The notes beneath the pieces were generated by a model. That model was not told the origin of the DNA, did no database searches, and saw only the letters and a list, made by a program, of their open reading frames with translations. Of a stretch of DNA of 64,000 nucleotides, positions 8,324 to 17,394 are shown in pieces. The stretch lies in contig SCRD01000024.1 in assembly GCA_004298155.1 (NCBI GenBank), positions 310,001 to 374,000 of the forward strand, given 5' to 3'. The stretch's first letter is position 1, and the number at the start of each line of letters is the position of its first letter. Source of the stretch: Acidobacteriota bacterium (lineage in GTDB: Bacteria; Acidobacteriota; Terriglobia; UBA7540). The position numbers were made by a program, and so were the translations under genes.

Positions 8324-9601
8324 TTAAAAGTGATAATGCAAAACGAAATTCAGGCTCCGATCGAGCGTGGTGTTTTTCAGTGGCGAAACTGACCGCCAGA
8401 AGTCGTACTCATAAATGAACGAAAACCCTTCCGCCAGTTTGATCGTAATGCCTGGCTGAATAATGAACTCCCGCCGGCCGTTCAGGGCGTGATAGTTTCC
8501 CTGGCTGAAATTCAGCCGGGGCTCAAACCGGCCTTCTGTCCAGCGCGTGCCCACTAAAGTGTAAGTAGCATCTTCGGGAGGAAGCATTACAACTCCGTTC
8601 ACGGTTTGGCGAAGAACCTCTCCATACGCCATCCACGGCCCGACTTTCAAAGTTGCGTCGGCCGCCACTTGATTGCGCTGGTTGTTCGGCCCGTTGTCTC
8701 GATCAATCGAACCCCGCGCGAAGGACCCGCCCACCGTCAAAGACATCCGGTCGTTGAAGTTCCATACCGGGGCGAAACGTGCCGTCACATCATTCTTGGC
8801 CCTCGCTCCGGGCTCAGAAACGAAGTCCCGGCCTGGCAGCGATCCGTTTATACGCGCGTCGGTCGAAAAATACTGAAGAGAATATTCCGCTCCCAGGCGG
8901 CCATCGAGCCTGTGCGTTCCCTCAAAGCCCACGCCAAATTCGGGATCGAGCTTCAACCCGTCGAAGTATTGGATATTGCCAAAGAAGGAGTCGTCCCAGA
9001 AGAGGCCGACACGCCGGTAGAAACTTCCGGCTTTGATTTCGCCCCACGGGGTCTGGTAGCTCACGTAGCCCTGCTGAAGCCACGTATTGCCTGGGAAGAA
9101 GCTCCGCAGCTTGGTCGTTCGGAACCTGTAATCGGCATGAAAACCCCACGGGCCGTGCTGTCCGTCCACCAGCGCTGAGAAAGCATAGAGCTCGAACTTC
9201 GGCCGAGCGCCCGGGACCCCAACCGGCGCATACTGGTAGAGATATACGTCTCCGCCGAAATGGACTGGCAGGTTGGCCAATCGCTTGCCCTCATCAGGCT
9301 TCTGAGAAGTGGAAACAGAAAGCCGGGTCACAGCGGCTTTCGAGGGAGTAGTGGGAGTGGCGTCTCTTTCTTTTGCAGAGTTCTTGGCCGAGGATTGCTT
9401 CGATGACGCTAGCAGCGCTTTGACCTCGGACTCAAGGACTGAAATGCGCCGATTCTGATCTGCAAGCTGCTTTTTGAGCACCGCGATTTGAGCGCTTTGA
9501 TCAACTTCTTGAGCGGCAGCCCATCGCGGAACCGCCAGGAGACCGGCAAGGAAAGACAGCGCAAGCACGAAATGGGACCAGCGAACGTGGCTAGTTTTCA
9601 T
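8324..9601 (-). CDS. Outer-membrane porin with N-terminal coiled coil (phosphate-selective porin-like)
   Basis: I chose ATG 9601 because it gives a classical signal peptide (about residues 1-31, ending AAAQ); the reading frame extends further upstream without it. The mature N-terminus has a short heptad region (IAVLKKQLADQNRRISVLES), expected to trimerise or anchor to peptidoglycan. The rest is rich in alternating aromatic strands (YVSYQTPWGEIKAGSFY, LNFSQGNYHAL) and ends in YHF with the terminal aromatic residue required for barrel assembly. It probably supplies the outer-membrane pore for the MFS carrier encoded 4 nt downstream. It is the first gene of the leftward operon. Confidence 0.82.
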   Translation of the reverse strand: MKTSHVRWSHFVLALSFLAGLLAVPRWAAAQEVDQSAQIAVLKKQLADQNRRISVLESEVKALLASSKQSSAKNSAKERDATPTTPSKAAVTRLSVSTSQKPDEGKRLANLPVHFGGDVYLYQYAPVGVPGARPKFELYAFSALVDGQHGPWGFHADYRFRTTKLRSFFPGNTWLQQGYVSYQTPWGEIKAGSFYRRVGLFWDDSFFGNIQYFDGLKLDPEFGVGFEGTHRLDGRLGAEYSLQYFSTDARINGSLPGRDFVSEPGARAKNDVTARFAPVWNFNDRMSLTVGGSFARGSIDRDNGPNNQRNQVAADATLKVGPWMAYGEVLRQTVNGVVMLPPEDATYTLVGTRWTEGRFEPRLNFSQGNYHALNGRREFIIQPGITIKLAEGFSFIYEYDFWRSVSPLKNTTLDRSLNFVLHYHF

Positions 9602-9787
9602 GATTGGGATATATGCTGAATGCAAACATCGGCGCGCCACTATACGCGGCGGACCGCTTCTAGTCAACGCACACCTCCCCTCTCGCTGAGTCGTCTGCTT
9701 CTCAGGGGGCGCTGACAAGACGGATTAACGACAAAGAACTCCTGCGTCGTGTTTGGGCAAAAAGTTGTCGCCTTACTTTTCGTGACC

Positions 9788-10186
9788 TTACAAGGCCGCC
9801 TTATGGATTGACTCGACGTGAATCGTCATCGTCGAAGGGTCATAAGTTCCAGCAACCTTGACTTTCTCGCCGGCGAATTCCCTCGGCTTTTCCTGATCAT
9901 CGAGTTTATAGGTGGTCTTGGTCGCATTGTTATAGAGCACGAACTTGCCGCCCATCTTCACGCACGCGAGGGTGCACTTTCGGGCTTCGGGTCCGGTTAG
10001 CGACGAGTTGGCTTTCGTGAACATCTTTGGATGCATCTTCTCCATCTTTTCATGACTGCCCATCATCGCGCACTGGCTGTCCATAATCACTCCTGTAAAG
10101 GTTTTCTGCTTGCCGCCTTGAGGAGCAGCAAGGGAGATCCCACAGAAGAGCAGAAAAGCAAGAAATGTTAGCGAAACTTTTCTCAT
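9788..10186 (-). CDS. Small secreted protein of unknown function (DUF5818-like)
   Basis: ATG 10186 has a GGAGGAAC ribosome site and gives 132 residues with a signal peptide (about 1-22, ending SLAA). The mature part contains GVIMDSQCAMMGSHEKM, then CTLACVKMGGKFVLYN and a short beta-rich end (VKVAGTYDPSTMTIHVESI). Three cysteines occur in a pattern resembling the small secreted protein at 23212-23580. The periplasmic role is not known. Its own promoter probably lies in 10187-10340. Confidence 0.7.
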   Translation of the reverse strand: MRKVSLTFLAFLLFCGISLAAPQGGKQKTFTGVIMDSQCAMMGSHEKMEKMHPKMFTKANSSLTGPEARKCTLACVKMGGKFVLYNNATKTTYKLDDQEKPREFAGEKVKVAGTYDPSTMTIHVESIHKAAL

Positions 10187-10351
10187 AGTTCCTCCAACTC
10201 TTGGTTTTGGGGACACAAAAAGCCATCCCACTTGTGAGTGACAACAGGACGGGACTTATTACAGTATTTTTGAGTGAATGCCGGGAGGTTCCTCGTGGTT
10301 GGTGGCCTTGCCTATACTCAGCAGGTTCTTACGAGGATACTTAGGATGGCC

Positions 10352-10588
10352 CTATTTTTCTGCAAGTCGTTGAAGAATATGTGACTTGGCTTCTTCCAAT
10401 TCGGATGGAGAAGGCGCGACCTCGCTTGCCTTGCGGACAGACTGGGCCAGGACACGCAATTGCCGTACGTATTTTGAGCAGTTTTTGCACATCGCGAGAT
10501 GAAGCCGGATTTGAAGTTTCTTCAAAGGACCGGCAGTCAAGTATTCGTCGCTCGAGATGAGCCGCACGACTTCGGAACAGCGATACAT
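10352..10588 (-). CDS. Putative zinc-finger anti-sigma factor
   Basis: A 78-residue protein with the ZAS motif H-x3-C-x2-C (HLAMCKNC near residues 30-37), preceded by an upstream Cys (MYRCSEV). This is the layout of small cytoplasmic anti-sigma domains. It has no membrane segment, so it would be a soluble, possibly redox- or metal-sensing, regulator. It overlaps the sigma-factor gene by 52 nt, an unusually long overlap that supports coupled synthesis. Confidence 0.75.
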   Translation of the reverse strand: MYRCSEVVRLISSDEYLTAGPLKKLQIRLHLAMCKNCSKYVRQLRVLAQSVRKASEVAPSPSELEEAKSHILQRLAEK

Positions 10589-11181
10589 AGGTTATCCTTT
10601 TTGAGCCCTTTCTTTTCCAGGCACTCGCGCAATCGGTTGCGAGCCCGAAAGAGAAGTACACCCAAGTTAGTGCCGCTAATCGCCATTTTCTTACATATTT
10701 CTTCCGTCGTCATCTCTTCAACTTCCCTCATGTGAAAAACGATGCGTTGCGTCTGGGGGACACTTTGGAGGCAATCCTGAATCATCCCACCGACCTCCCG
10801 GCCGAACACGGCCTGTTCGATATCAGCGGGCGGCTGCCGCCACTTTCCGCTAAGATCGAATTTCGATTCCATAACGTCGTCGATAGGGTCGTTTCCCTCC
10901 ACCTTTTGCTTCTCCCGCAGGTGCTCGGAAACCTTATTATAAAAAATGCCGAAAAGAAACGTGCGAATATGCGACCGCCCTTCAAACCTGCCGATACTTT
11001 CCATCAAGGCGACAAATACGGACTGAGCCAGATCCTGGGCCACGTCGGATGAGAACCCCATCCCGCGTGCGGCGCGTAGCAACTGGGGTAGGTAAGCATC
11101 GACAATCGCTTCCCACCCCGCAGGATCACGCTGCCTCAACCGGTCCAGGAACTCCGGGACTGAAAAATCTATCTTACGCAT
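10537..11181 (-). CDS. ECF-type RNA polymerase sigma factor
   Basis: The protein has 214 residues. Region 2 contains DVAQDLAQSVFVALMESIGRF and FLFGIFYNKVSEHLR, which bind the -10 element and core polymerase. Region 4 contains the helix-turn-helix TTEEICKKMAISGTNLGVLLFRARNRLRECL, which binds the -35 element. The C-terminal 25 residues extend beyond region 4 and are encoded by the stretch that overlaps the anti-sigma gene. Targets are unknown. Confidence 0.85.
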   Translation of the reverse strand: MRKIDFSVPEFLDRLRQRDPAGWEAIVDAYLPQLLRAARGMGFSSDVAQDLAQSVFVALMESIGRFEGRSHIRTFLFGIFYNKVSEHLREKQKVEGNDPIDDVMESKFDLSGKWRQPPADIEQAVFGREVGGMIQDCLQSVPQTQRIVFHMREVEEMTTEEICKKMAISGTNLGVLLFRARNRLRECLEKKGLKKDNLCIAVPKSCGSSRATNT

Positions 11182-11482
11182 CTGTAAAGGCGGTTCTCTC
11201 CAGCACTCATCCGATGAGTGCTGGATCCAGAGGAAACTGCATCATACCAGCCCTCTCAGCATTTGGGCACGGGTTTCTATCGCAAACTGTTGGATGGGCG
11301 AGGAATTAGCGGTACCGATGGAACACCCTGGCGGTGCGATTTGGCAGAAACCGGTGGAGGGGGATTGTACGATGCACATTGCAGAGATCATCCGGGAGGT
11401 TCACCTGTTCGCTTCGCCATAACGCGTACGGAGAAAGCCCCTCAATGCTTTACAACACTTTTACGCCTACCTGACAAATAAT
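11182..11482. other. Divergent intergenic region, no gene seen
   Basis: This stretch separates the leftward sigma-factor gene from the rightward glycosyltransferase gene and must hold both promoters. Directly upstream of the sigma gene, the repeated phrase CACTCATCCGATGAGTG (about 11203-11221) is a near-perfect palindrome and could be a regulator site. I see no RNA gene. Confidence 0.35.
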
Positions 11483-13807
11483 GTGGAGTTATCCAATTAC
11501 GTTGATGAAAGGGCACGCGGTCCAGCATGCACTCTTACGGACATGGGGAAAACAGTGATGGCTCTGGAAAGTCTGCGTGGTGCCGATGAATCTTCGGGTT
11601 CGGATATGGGAGGTAAAATCAGCGTACCGCGCGGAGTTTGTCATCCCAGGGACTGGCTTGCAAGTTGGAGACGGCACAGGGAACCCGTCCTTCTTGCTGT
11701 GATTACGTGCTTCTTTGCAGGGACAACCGTTATCTGGCTTGTTCTGGACAGGCAGCCCCCCTGGTGGGACGATTCGTTCTATTTGGCCAAGAGCCTGGTC
11801 ATGTTCGACGCGCTAATGGACGGCGGCGTGGCGGGGTATGTCAAGAGATTTTTCTCGATCATTCCCAACCGCCCGCCGCTCATTACCGCCCTCCCCACTC
11901 CCTTTTACTTAATCTTTGGGCGCGATCCCAGTTACGCGTTCGGGGTCAACCTCCTGTTCATTCCCGTTTTGCTTGGATCGGTCTATCTGATTGGGAGAAA
12001 ATTCTGGGGCAGTCGAGCGGGACTTATTGCCGCGTACCTCGTTGGGACAATGCCGCTTATTTACGGCCTTGCATGCTGGTATTTGGTTGAATTCAGCCTC
12101 ACCGCCTTGGTCACGCTTGCCGTCTTGTTGCTGATCCAATCACAAGACTTCCGGCGATTTCGTGAAACCCTCTGTTTCGGAATTGTGTGCGCCTTTGGGT
12201 TGCTGCTGAAGGTGACATTCCCCTTATTCTTGCTCTTTCCGTTCCTCCACGCGTTCATTCGATTCCTCGCGTCAAGCAGGTCTGCCAATTCAGTGGGAGA
12301 TCGCCCTTCCACGTCGCGCCTCAAAACGCTTTCCGCGCTTGTAGTCCCTTCATTGGTGCTCGCGCTGCCGTGGTATCTCAGGAATTTCCGAAACATGCTG
12401 CACTTGGTCGAATTCGCAGGGTTCTCCCCGGACGCAGATACTTACGGAACTGGTTATGTTTTCTCGTTCGGTGCCGTTAAGAGGTATCTACTTGAGCTGA
12501 CAGGATCAGGCACATCGTACTACTACGTCCTGCTGGCGATTGTCCTTATAGCTTTGATTATCGGGTCCGGGAAGATCCGCTCTTTCCTGCAGCACTTCGG
12601 CACGGAGCCTTTGGCTATTCTTTTTCTGTGGGGATTGCCTTTCCTGGTCTTTCTTTTTGGACGCAACAAGAACCTGCGCTATGTCGCGCCCCTCCTCCCC
12701 GCCTTTGGCCTTGTTCTGGCGTTCGCCCTTGATTTTGCGCTTCGAATGGTGCGAAGGTGGCAGGCCCCAATGCTTTGCATCGTCCTGGTATTCCCCGCGA
12801 TTTCCGTGTTTCAGAAATCCTTCTTCGTTTTTGGGGATCGCGTGCCCGGACTGAATCATTTCCTGTGTGTTGACGCCTCTCAGGACGTGGCGAGGAAACA
12901 TGAACGGGCCAAATGGCCGCTGGAAGATATCCTCAATTCGCTTTCACTGCGGACAACATTCGAGCCCGGAAGGAAGACAATCGTATTGGTCGGCACAGAC
13001 AGGCCATATTTCAATGTTGACAATCTTGAGCTCGCCGCCGTACATATGAAGCTTCCATTCGAAGTGACGACTTCCGCGCACACCGCCGACCTGAATGACT
13101 TGCTGCGGTCACTCAACTCTGCATCTTTCTTCATCTACAAGGAGGGCGGCGAGCCGGAGTCGCCTTACTATAACACGTATCAGAAGGCGCTCATTCGAGA
13201 AGTGCAGCGGAATGGAAGGTTTGTGGAACTCCCTACCCACTGGTTGCTGCCCGACGGCGGAAAGGTGCGTATTTTCGAGAATTCGACACCTTGGTGGTCA
13301 ATTGTTAGGGAAGGGTTCATCCCGTCCGGAGTCGAGCCCGTTCCAAGTTGTGAGGTCAACTTCGGTAACCAGATTGAATTAACGGGGTTGTCCATCGAGC
13401 AATCCCAGAGGTTTCTCCGGGTCAAGTATCAGTGGCTTTGCCTTGAGCCGCCGGGCCGCGAGTACTGGTGTTTCACGCACGTTCTCGATGAGAAGGGCAA
13501 AATAATTGGCTTCCTGGATCATCCGATCGTTAGCAACCAGCCTCCGATGAGGTTTTGGAAGAAAGGTGACGTGGCTGTCGAAGAGGTCCAATTTCCTATT
13601 CCCCCTTCGCAGTCGCAGAAAAGGGTGCGGTTATTGCTTGGCTTGTATCATGTGCCTTCTGGCCAGCGGCTGCCCATCTGCTCCTTCGCCCTCTCGCGAA
13701 CTAGCCACGCGTCACTAGCCGACAATGACACTGGGCTCCTCATTAGCTCGGTCTACGACCATGGCGGCAGCCAAGCTGAACCAGCGCGATTACCTGCCTC
13801 CCACTGA
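11483..13807 (+). CDS. Membrane glycosyltransferase, GT39/ArnT-like
   Basis: The frame from GTG 11483 gives 774 residues; ATG 11543 or 11558 are alternative starts, and none has a strong ribosome site. After the first membrane segment, PPWWDDSFYLAKS carries the acidic residues expected in the first periplasmic loop of GT-C enzymes (DD). About ten further hydrophobic segments follow up to residue 450, then a soluble domain of about 300 residues with beta-rich character (VKYQWLCLEPPGREYWCF). Family enzymes transfer a sugar from a polyprenyl-phosphate donor to lipid or protein on the outer face of the inner membrane. The acceptor is not evident. Confidence 0.75.
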   Translation: MELSNYVDERARGPACTLTDMGKTVMALESLRGADESSGSDMGGKISVPRGVCHPRDWLASWRRHREPVLLAVITCFFAGTTVIWLVLDRQPPWWDDSFYLAKSLVMFDALMDGGVAGYVKRFFSIIPNRPPLITALPTPFYLIFGRDPSYAFGVNLLFIPVLLGSVYLIGRKFWGSRAGLIAAYLVGTMPLIYGLACWYLVEFSLTALVTLAVLLLIQSQDFRRFRETLCFGIVCAFGLLLKVTFPLFLLFPFLHAFIRFLASSRSANSVGDRPSTSRLKTLSALVVPSLVLALPWYLRNFRNMLHLVEFAGFSPDADTYGTGYVFSFGAVKRYLLELTGSGTSYYYVLLAIVLIALIIGSGKIRSFLQHFGTEPLAILFLWGLPFLVFLFGRNKNLRYVAPLLPAFGLVLAFALDFALRMVRRWQAPMLCIVLVFPAISVFQKSFFVFGDRVPGLNHFLCVDASQDVARKHERAKWPLEDILNSLSLRTTFEPGRKTIVLVGTDRPYFNVDNLELAAVHMKLPFEVTTSAHTADLNDLLRSLNSASFFIYKEGGEPESPYYNTYQKALIREVQRNGRFVELPTHWLLPDGGKVRIFENSTPWWSIVREGFIPSGVEPVPSCEVNFGNQIELTGLSIEQSQRFLRVKYQWLCLEPPGREYWCFTHVLDEKGKIIGFLDHPIVSNQPPMRFWKKGDVAVEEVQFPIPPSQSQKRVRLLLGLYHVPSGQRLPICSFALSRTSHASLADNDTGLLISSVYDHGGSQAEPARLPASH

Positions 13808-14151
13808 TCAGGCCTCAGCGTTGGATAAAACCATGCGAACGGACAAGTCAACGTAAAAGTGGGGCTTGGGAACGATACCTCCCATTATCCGTGAAGAAAG
13901 AATCATTTCGCCCATAAATACACCTATCGTTCGGTGGGAGTCATCGTACATCTTCAATCGTTCTAGGAACTCGGGACCTCATAAACTGGCTTCAGACATC
14001 TGTAAGAATCTCGGCCAAACTGACACTTACTTGGCGGATCGATCGTTGTGGCCAACCGCAGATCACACCAGTGAACCGCGGCTAAACGACCTGAAGGTTG
14101 GCCCAGGGGGACCAACTGACGGTTGATCTATGATGACGCGTCGGGCGCGAA
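13808..14151. other. Intergenic region, nothing recognised
   Basis: I find no coding frame with a ribosome site or family resemblance between the glycosyltransferase and the DedA gene. The start of the DedA gene itself lacks a clear ribosome site, so a short leader or a different start may exist within the last 50 bases. Confidence 0.3.
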
Positions 14152-14817
14152 ATGCATTGGTCATACCCAGCGACGGAACTTTGGCTCGGCGGCAGCATCG
14201 TCTTTGCGGCCACTGTGCTGGAATTCCTGGGTCTGCCCGCGCCGGGAAGGCCGCTGCTCGTAATAGCCGGAGCGGAAGCCGCAATCGGGAACAAAGAGAT
14301 CCTCTTCCTCACACTTGTTGCGGGTGTTGGAGCTGCCGTCGGCGATGCTCCGTGGTATTTTCTGGGACGCTACGGGGGCGCCCGCGTGTTGCACTTTTAT
14401 TGTAAGCTCACATTGGGCTCTCGGTCCTGCGTCGCAAATACGGAACGGTTCTTCCATCGCTTTGGAATTCTGACTTTGCTTTTTTCGAAGTTTTTGCCGG
14501 GCGTGCGTCTGTTCGCGCCACCCTTCGCGGGATCCACTGGCTATCCCCTCTCCAGCTTTTTCTGTCTCGACCTTCTGGGAGGCTTTCTATGGGCAGGCTC
14601 ACTCGTCTTGTCGGGGAGCATTCTTGGACCACACATCTCCTGGGCTCTCAAAGGGCAATGGGTTTGGGTTTTCACTTTTGTTCCTGTCGTGGTCTTCTTC
14701 CTCGGCCGACTTGTCAAACGCATGATCAAAGGGCCTGCTGAGAACGCTTTTCTATTCAAACCGCACCCCCAGCCCTCGGGCCCAAGCGTCACAGGCTCGA
14801 AGGAAACGATGATATGA
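14152..14817 (+). CDS. DedA family membrane protein
   Basis: A 221-residue protein with the DedA layout: an N-terminal membrane segment, a glycine/proline-rich half-helix (EFLGLPAPGRPLLVIAGA), the GAAVGDAPWYFLGRYGG motif typical of the family, then FFHRFGILTLLFSKFLPGVRLFAPPFAGSTGYP, in which the basic and acidic residues needed for transport are visible, and three C-terminal membrane segments. Family members act in polyprenyl-phosphate or lipid recycling in the inner membrane. It is a different branch from the TVP38/TMEM64 protein at 4304-5095. Confidence 0.82.
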   Translation: MHWSYPATELWLGGSIVFAATVLEFLGLPAPGRPLLVIAGAEAAIGNKEILFLTLVAGVGAAVGDAPWYFLGRYGGARVLHFYCKLTLGSRSCVANTERFFHRFGILTLLFSKFLPGVRLFAPPFAGSTGYPLSSFFCLDLLGGFLWAGSLVLSGSILGPHISWALKGQWVWVFTFVPVVVFFLGRLVKRMIKGPAENAFLFKPHPQPSGPSVTGSKETMI

Positions 14818-14984
14818 GGGAAGAATAGATACGGTGAAGTGACAATCGGCTTTCAAAATACACCGCTGATTAAGAAGCCGCCGAAGGTGATGATTGGGAG
14901 GGCTTGGAATCAAGGTGTGCTGCAGGGAAAAGGTCTTGAACTTTGTAGTATTAATGTCCAGTCATGGGGAGGTAAGAAAACATT

Positions 14985-15800
14985 GTGAAGATAATACCGG
15001 CTTTGTTTGTTGTTATCAGTTTAATCACGCCGGCATCCCAGCGTTGGGCTTTCCCCAATGTTGATCAATCCCCATGGGATGCCCTGCTCAAGCAATTCGT
15101 GAACGCGAGGCACCGGGTGGACTATGCGGGCCTCAAGAAAGACGGCTCGCAGCGACTGAACGAATACATTGCCAGTCTCGGCCGCCCCGGAACCCTTCCT
15201 CCGTCGCTAAACGAGAAAAAGGCGCTTTTGATCAATGCTTACAACGCCTTCGCAATCCAATGGGTCGTCAAAAACTATCCGATTAAAAGCATCTGGAGCA
15301 CCAATTCTCCATTCACCGCAGCTCGCCACAGGCTGGGCGGCAAGATGGTTTCGCTCAACGATATCGAATCCGAACTGCGAGCTATGGGAGACCCGCGCAT
15401 CCATGCGGCGCTGGTGTGCGCGGCACGAAGCTGTCCTCCGTTAAGGCGGGAAGCCTACGCGGCAGACCGGTTGGATGAGCAGCTCGATGACAACGTGCGC
15501 GAGTGGCTGGCTAATCCGTCTCTCAATCGGTTTTATCCTTCGCAGGGCCGGGCCGAAATCAGCCCCATCTTCAAGTGGTATCGTAAGGACTTTGATGCCT
15601 ATCCCGGCGGCCTGCAGGGCTTCTTACGGAAATACGCACCGCAGAGGATCAGCGCTGAGCTTGGCCATAAGAAACTCCAGATCAGCTTCCTCAATTACGA
15701 TTGGGGTCTCAATGACCAAGCGGATATAGGGAAGAATTATTCCGGGCTACAATTTGCGCTTGACTGGATTGAGAACTGGTTTCGCAGCCTGATGAACTGA
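14985..15800 (+). CDS. Secreted DUF547 protein
   Basis: The GTG start at 14985 is preceded by GGGGAGG. The 271-residue product has a signal peptide (about 1-22) and the DUF547 core: VDYAGLKKDG, LLINAYNAFAIQWV, RIHAALVCAARSCPPLRREAY and FNW-like FLNYDWGLND. DUF547 resembles papain/transglutaminase-type folds with a conserved Cys (here Cys in CAARSCPP) and His, but no activity has been established. Probably periplasmic; a stand-alone gene. Confidence 0.85.
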   Translation: MKIIPALFVVISLITPASQRWAFPNVDQSPWDALLKQFVNARHRVDYAGLKKDGSQRLNEYIASLGRPGTLPPSLNEKKALLINAYNAFAIQWVVKNYPIKSIWSTNSPFTAARHRLGGKMVSLNDIESELRAMGDPRIHAALVCAARSCPPLRREAYAADRLDEQLDDNVREWLANPSLNRFYPSQGRAEISPIFKWYRKDFDAYPGGLQGFLRKYAPQRISAELGHKKLQISFLNYDWGLNDQADIGKNYSGLQFALDWIENWFRSLMN

Positions 15801-15844
15801 GCTCCGGTACCGGAAACCGCATAGGGCCTCACCACCTTAGGCAT

Positions 15845-16115
15845 GGAAAAGGCCGGACCGGCTGCTTGCTCGATCTCCATCGCGGTCACTGGCCGGTCGA
15901 GAATCGCCTGCATCGGATCCGCGACTTGGGGTTCGATGAAGACCGCTGCCGCATCCGCCAAGCCGCTGGGGCTCGCAGGCTGGCTTCGGATTTAACCCGG
16001 CCATTAGCCTGCTGCGCATGGCCGAGTCGCCAGCATCGCCACGGCCCATCGGGTCTGTTGCGGCAACCGTCTGCGGCCTCTGTGTTTGATCGGCTTGGCG
16101 ATGGCTTAGCCCAAT
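15845..16115 (+). pseudogene. C-terminal remnant of an ISAs1-type transposase
   Basis: HRGHWPVENRLHRIRDLGFDEDR matches the catalytic-glutamate region of ISAs1 transposases (RGHW-IENRLHWVRDV). The frame then shifts: SLLRMAGVASIATA-like and LRPLCLIGLAMA segments appear in other frames, where the family has LLR-AGV-NIA and the LIGI terminus. Only about 90 residues' worth remain, with at least two frameshifts and no visible terminal repeats. It marks an old insertion just upstream of chrB. Confidence 0.6.
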
Positions 16116-16366
16116 CCTGCACCCTCCACCAGGAAGCACGCTCACCGCGACTTTCCGACCGAACAACCTCTCCGCCTGCTGCCCTGCGTGGATCGTCCTC
16201 TCGCTCGAATCGCCCCGCTCAAAGTCCTCCTGGAAGACGTCTCGCTACGGCACGCCTCACCGCACCACCCCTTGCTCAGTCAGGTTGCGTCAACTTCGAT
16301 GGAACCGTGGATGCCCTCTTTGATGCGGTTGACCAATTGCGGATATGATGATATCGTGCGATTGTA

Positions 16367-17305
16367 ATGAGTATAACAAGCACCAGAGAAGCGCCTGCAC
16401 CTTGGCTGGTTTTGATATTTGGTCTTCCAGCTAAGCGCGCCAGTCAACGGGTGAGCGTCTGGCGTCAGCTCCAACACTTCGGAGCAGTGCCGCTCGGCAA
16501 GTCGGGCTATTTCCTCCCTAACGATCCGACCAATCGGGAACGTTTCGAGTGGGTGGCCACAGCGATCCGCAAACATGGGGGAAAGGCGTGGGTCTTCGCA
16601 GTCCAGGAGCTCGATCCTTCTTCGAGCGAGTATCTCACTCAACAATTTGTGGAAGCTCGAAGCCGGGATTACCGCGAGTTGATCCGCGAGTTTAGTCGCA
16701 TCCTTAATCGGCCGGCGAGCGCGTCCATTGCAGGTGAGATCAAGCGGCTCCGGACGCGGTTTCAAGAGGTCGCGGCGATAGATTTCTTTCATAGCCCTCT
16801 TCGAGAGCGGATCGAAGACCTTCTCAAGCGCGTGGAGGCTGAACGCAGTGGCGCATCTTCCGCGACCCCAATCGTAAGTGCGGATCGACGTGCATACAAG
16901 GGACGCCTTTGGGTCACTCGGCCTCGGCCCGGTATTGATCGTTCTGCCTCGGCTTGGCTCATTCGGCGGTTTATTGATGCGAAGGCGCGCTTCGGCTTTA
17001 CAAAGGAGGCGCGTCTGTCTGGCGCTGCTGTGCCGTTTGACATGTATCACGGGGGCTTCGGGCATCGCGGCGAGGACTGTACATTCGAAACGCTCAAGAA
17101 AGTATTTCGTATCCGAAACCGCAAGGTGGACGTAATTGCTCAAATCGTCCATGACGCGGACCTAGCGGACGATAAATTTGGCCGCAAAGAAGGGTTTGGA
17201 ATTGACGAAGTGTTGAAGGGGTGGGCCCGCGAAGCCATTTCCGATAAGGAGCTTTTAGCGCGAGGCATGCAAATGTTTGAGGGATTATACCGGTCGCTGG
17301 CTTGA
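16367..17305 (+). CDS. chrB: Chromate resistance protein ChrB
   Basis: A 312-residue protein of the usual family length. The N-terminal half (WLVLIFGLPAKRASQRVSVWRQLQHFGAVPL) is the PaaX/winged-helix-like region; the C-terminal half, from about residue 178 (GRLWVTRPRPGIDRSASAWLIRRFID), is the ChrB domain ending DEVLKGW. ChrB is a chromate-sensing regulator that usually accompanies the chromate exporter chrA. No chrA is in the window, so its target here is unknown. The gene follows an insertion-sequence remnant. Confidence 0.85.
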   Translation: MSITSTREAPAPWLVLIFGLPAKRASQRVSVWRQLQHFGAVPLGKSGYFLPNDPTNRERFEWVATAIRKHGGKAWVFAVQELDPSSSEYLTQQFVEARSRDYRELIREFSRILNRPASASIAGEIKRLRTRFQEVAAIDFFHSPLRERIEDLLKRVEAERSGASSATPIVSADRRAYKGRLWVTRPRPGIDRSASAWLIRRFIDAKARFGFTKEARLSGAAVPFDMYHGGFGHRGEDCTFETLKKVFRIRNRKVDVIAQIVHDADLADDKFGRKEGFGIDEVLKGWAREAISDKELLARGMQMFEGLYRSLA

Positions 17306-17394
17306 CTTGACAGCCAGCGCCTCGGTCCATCGGGCAAGAAGTTAGACATGAAATGAGATTTAAACACTGCGCAAAAAGGAGGGCCATAGAAATT

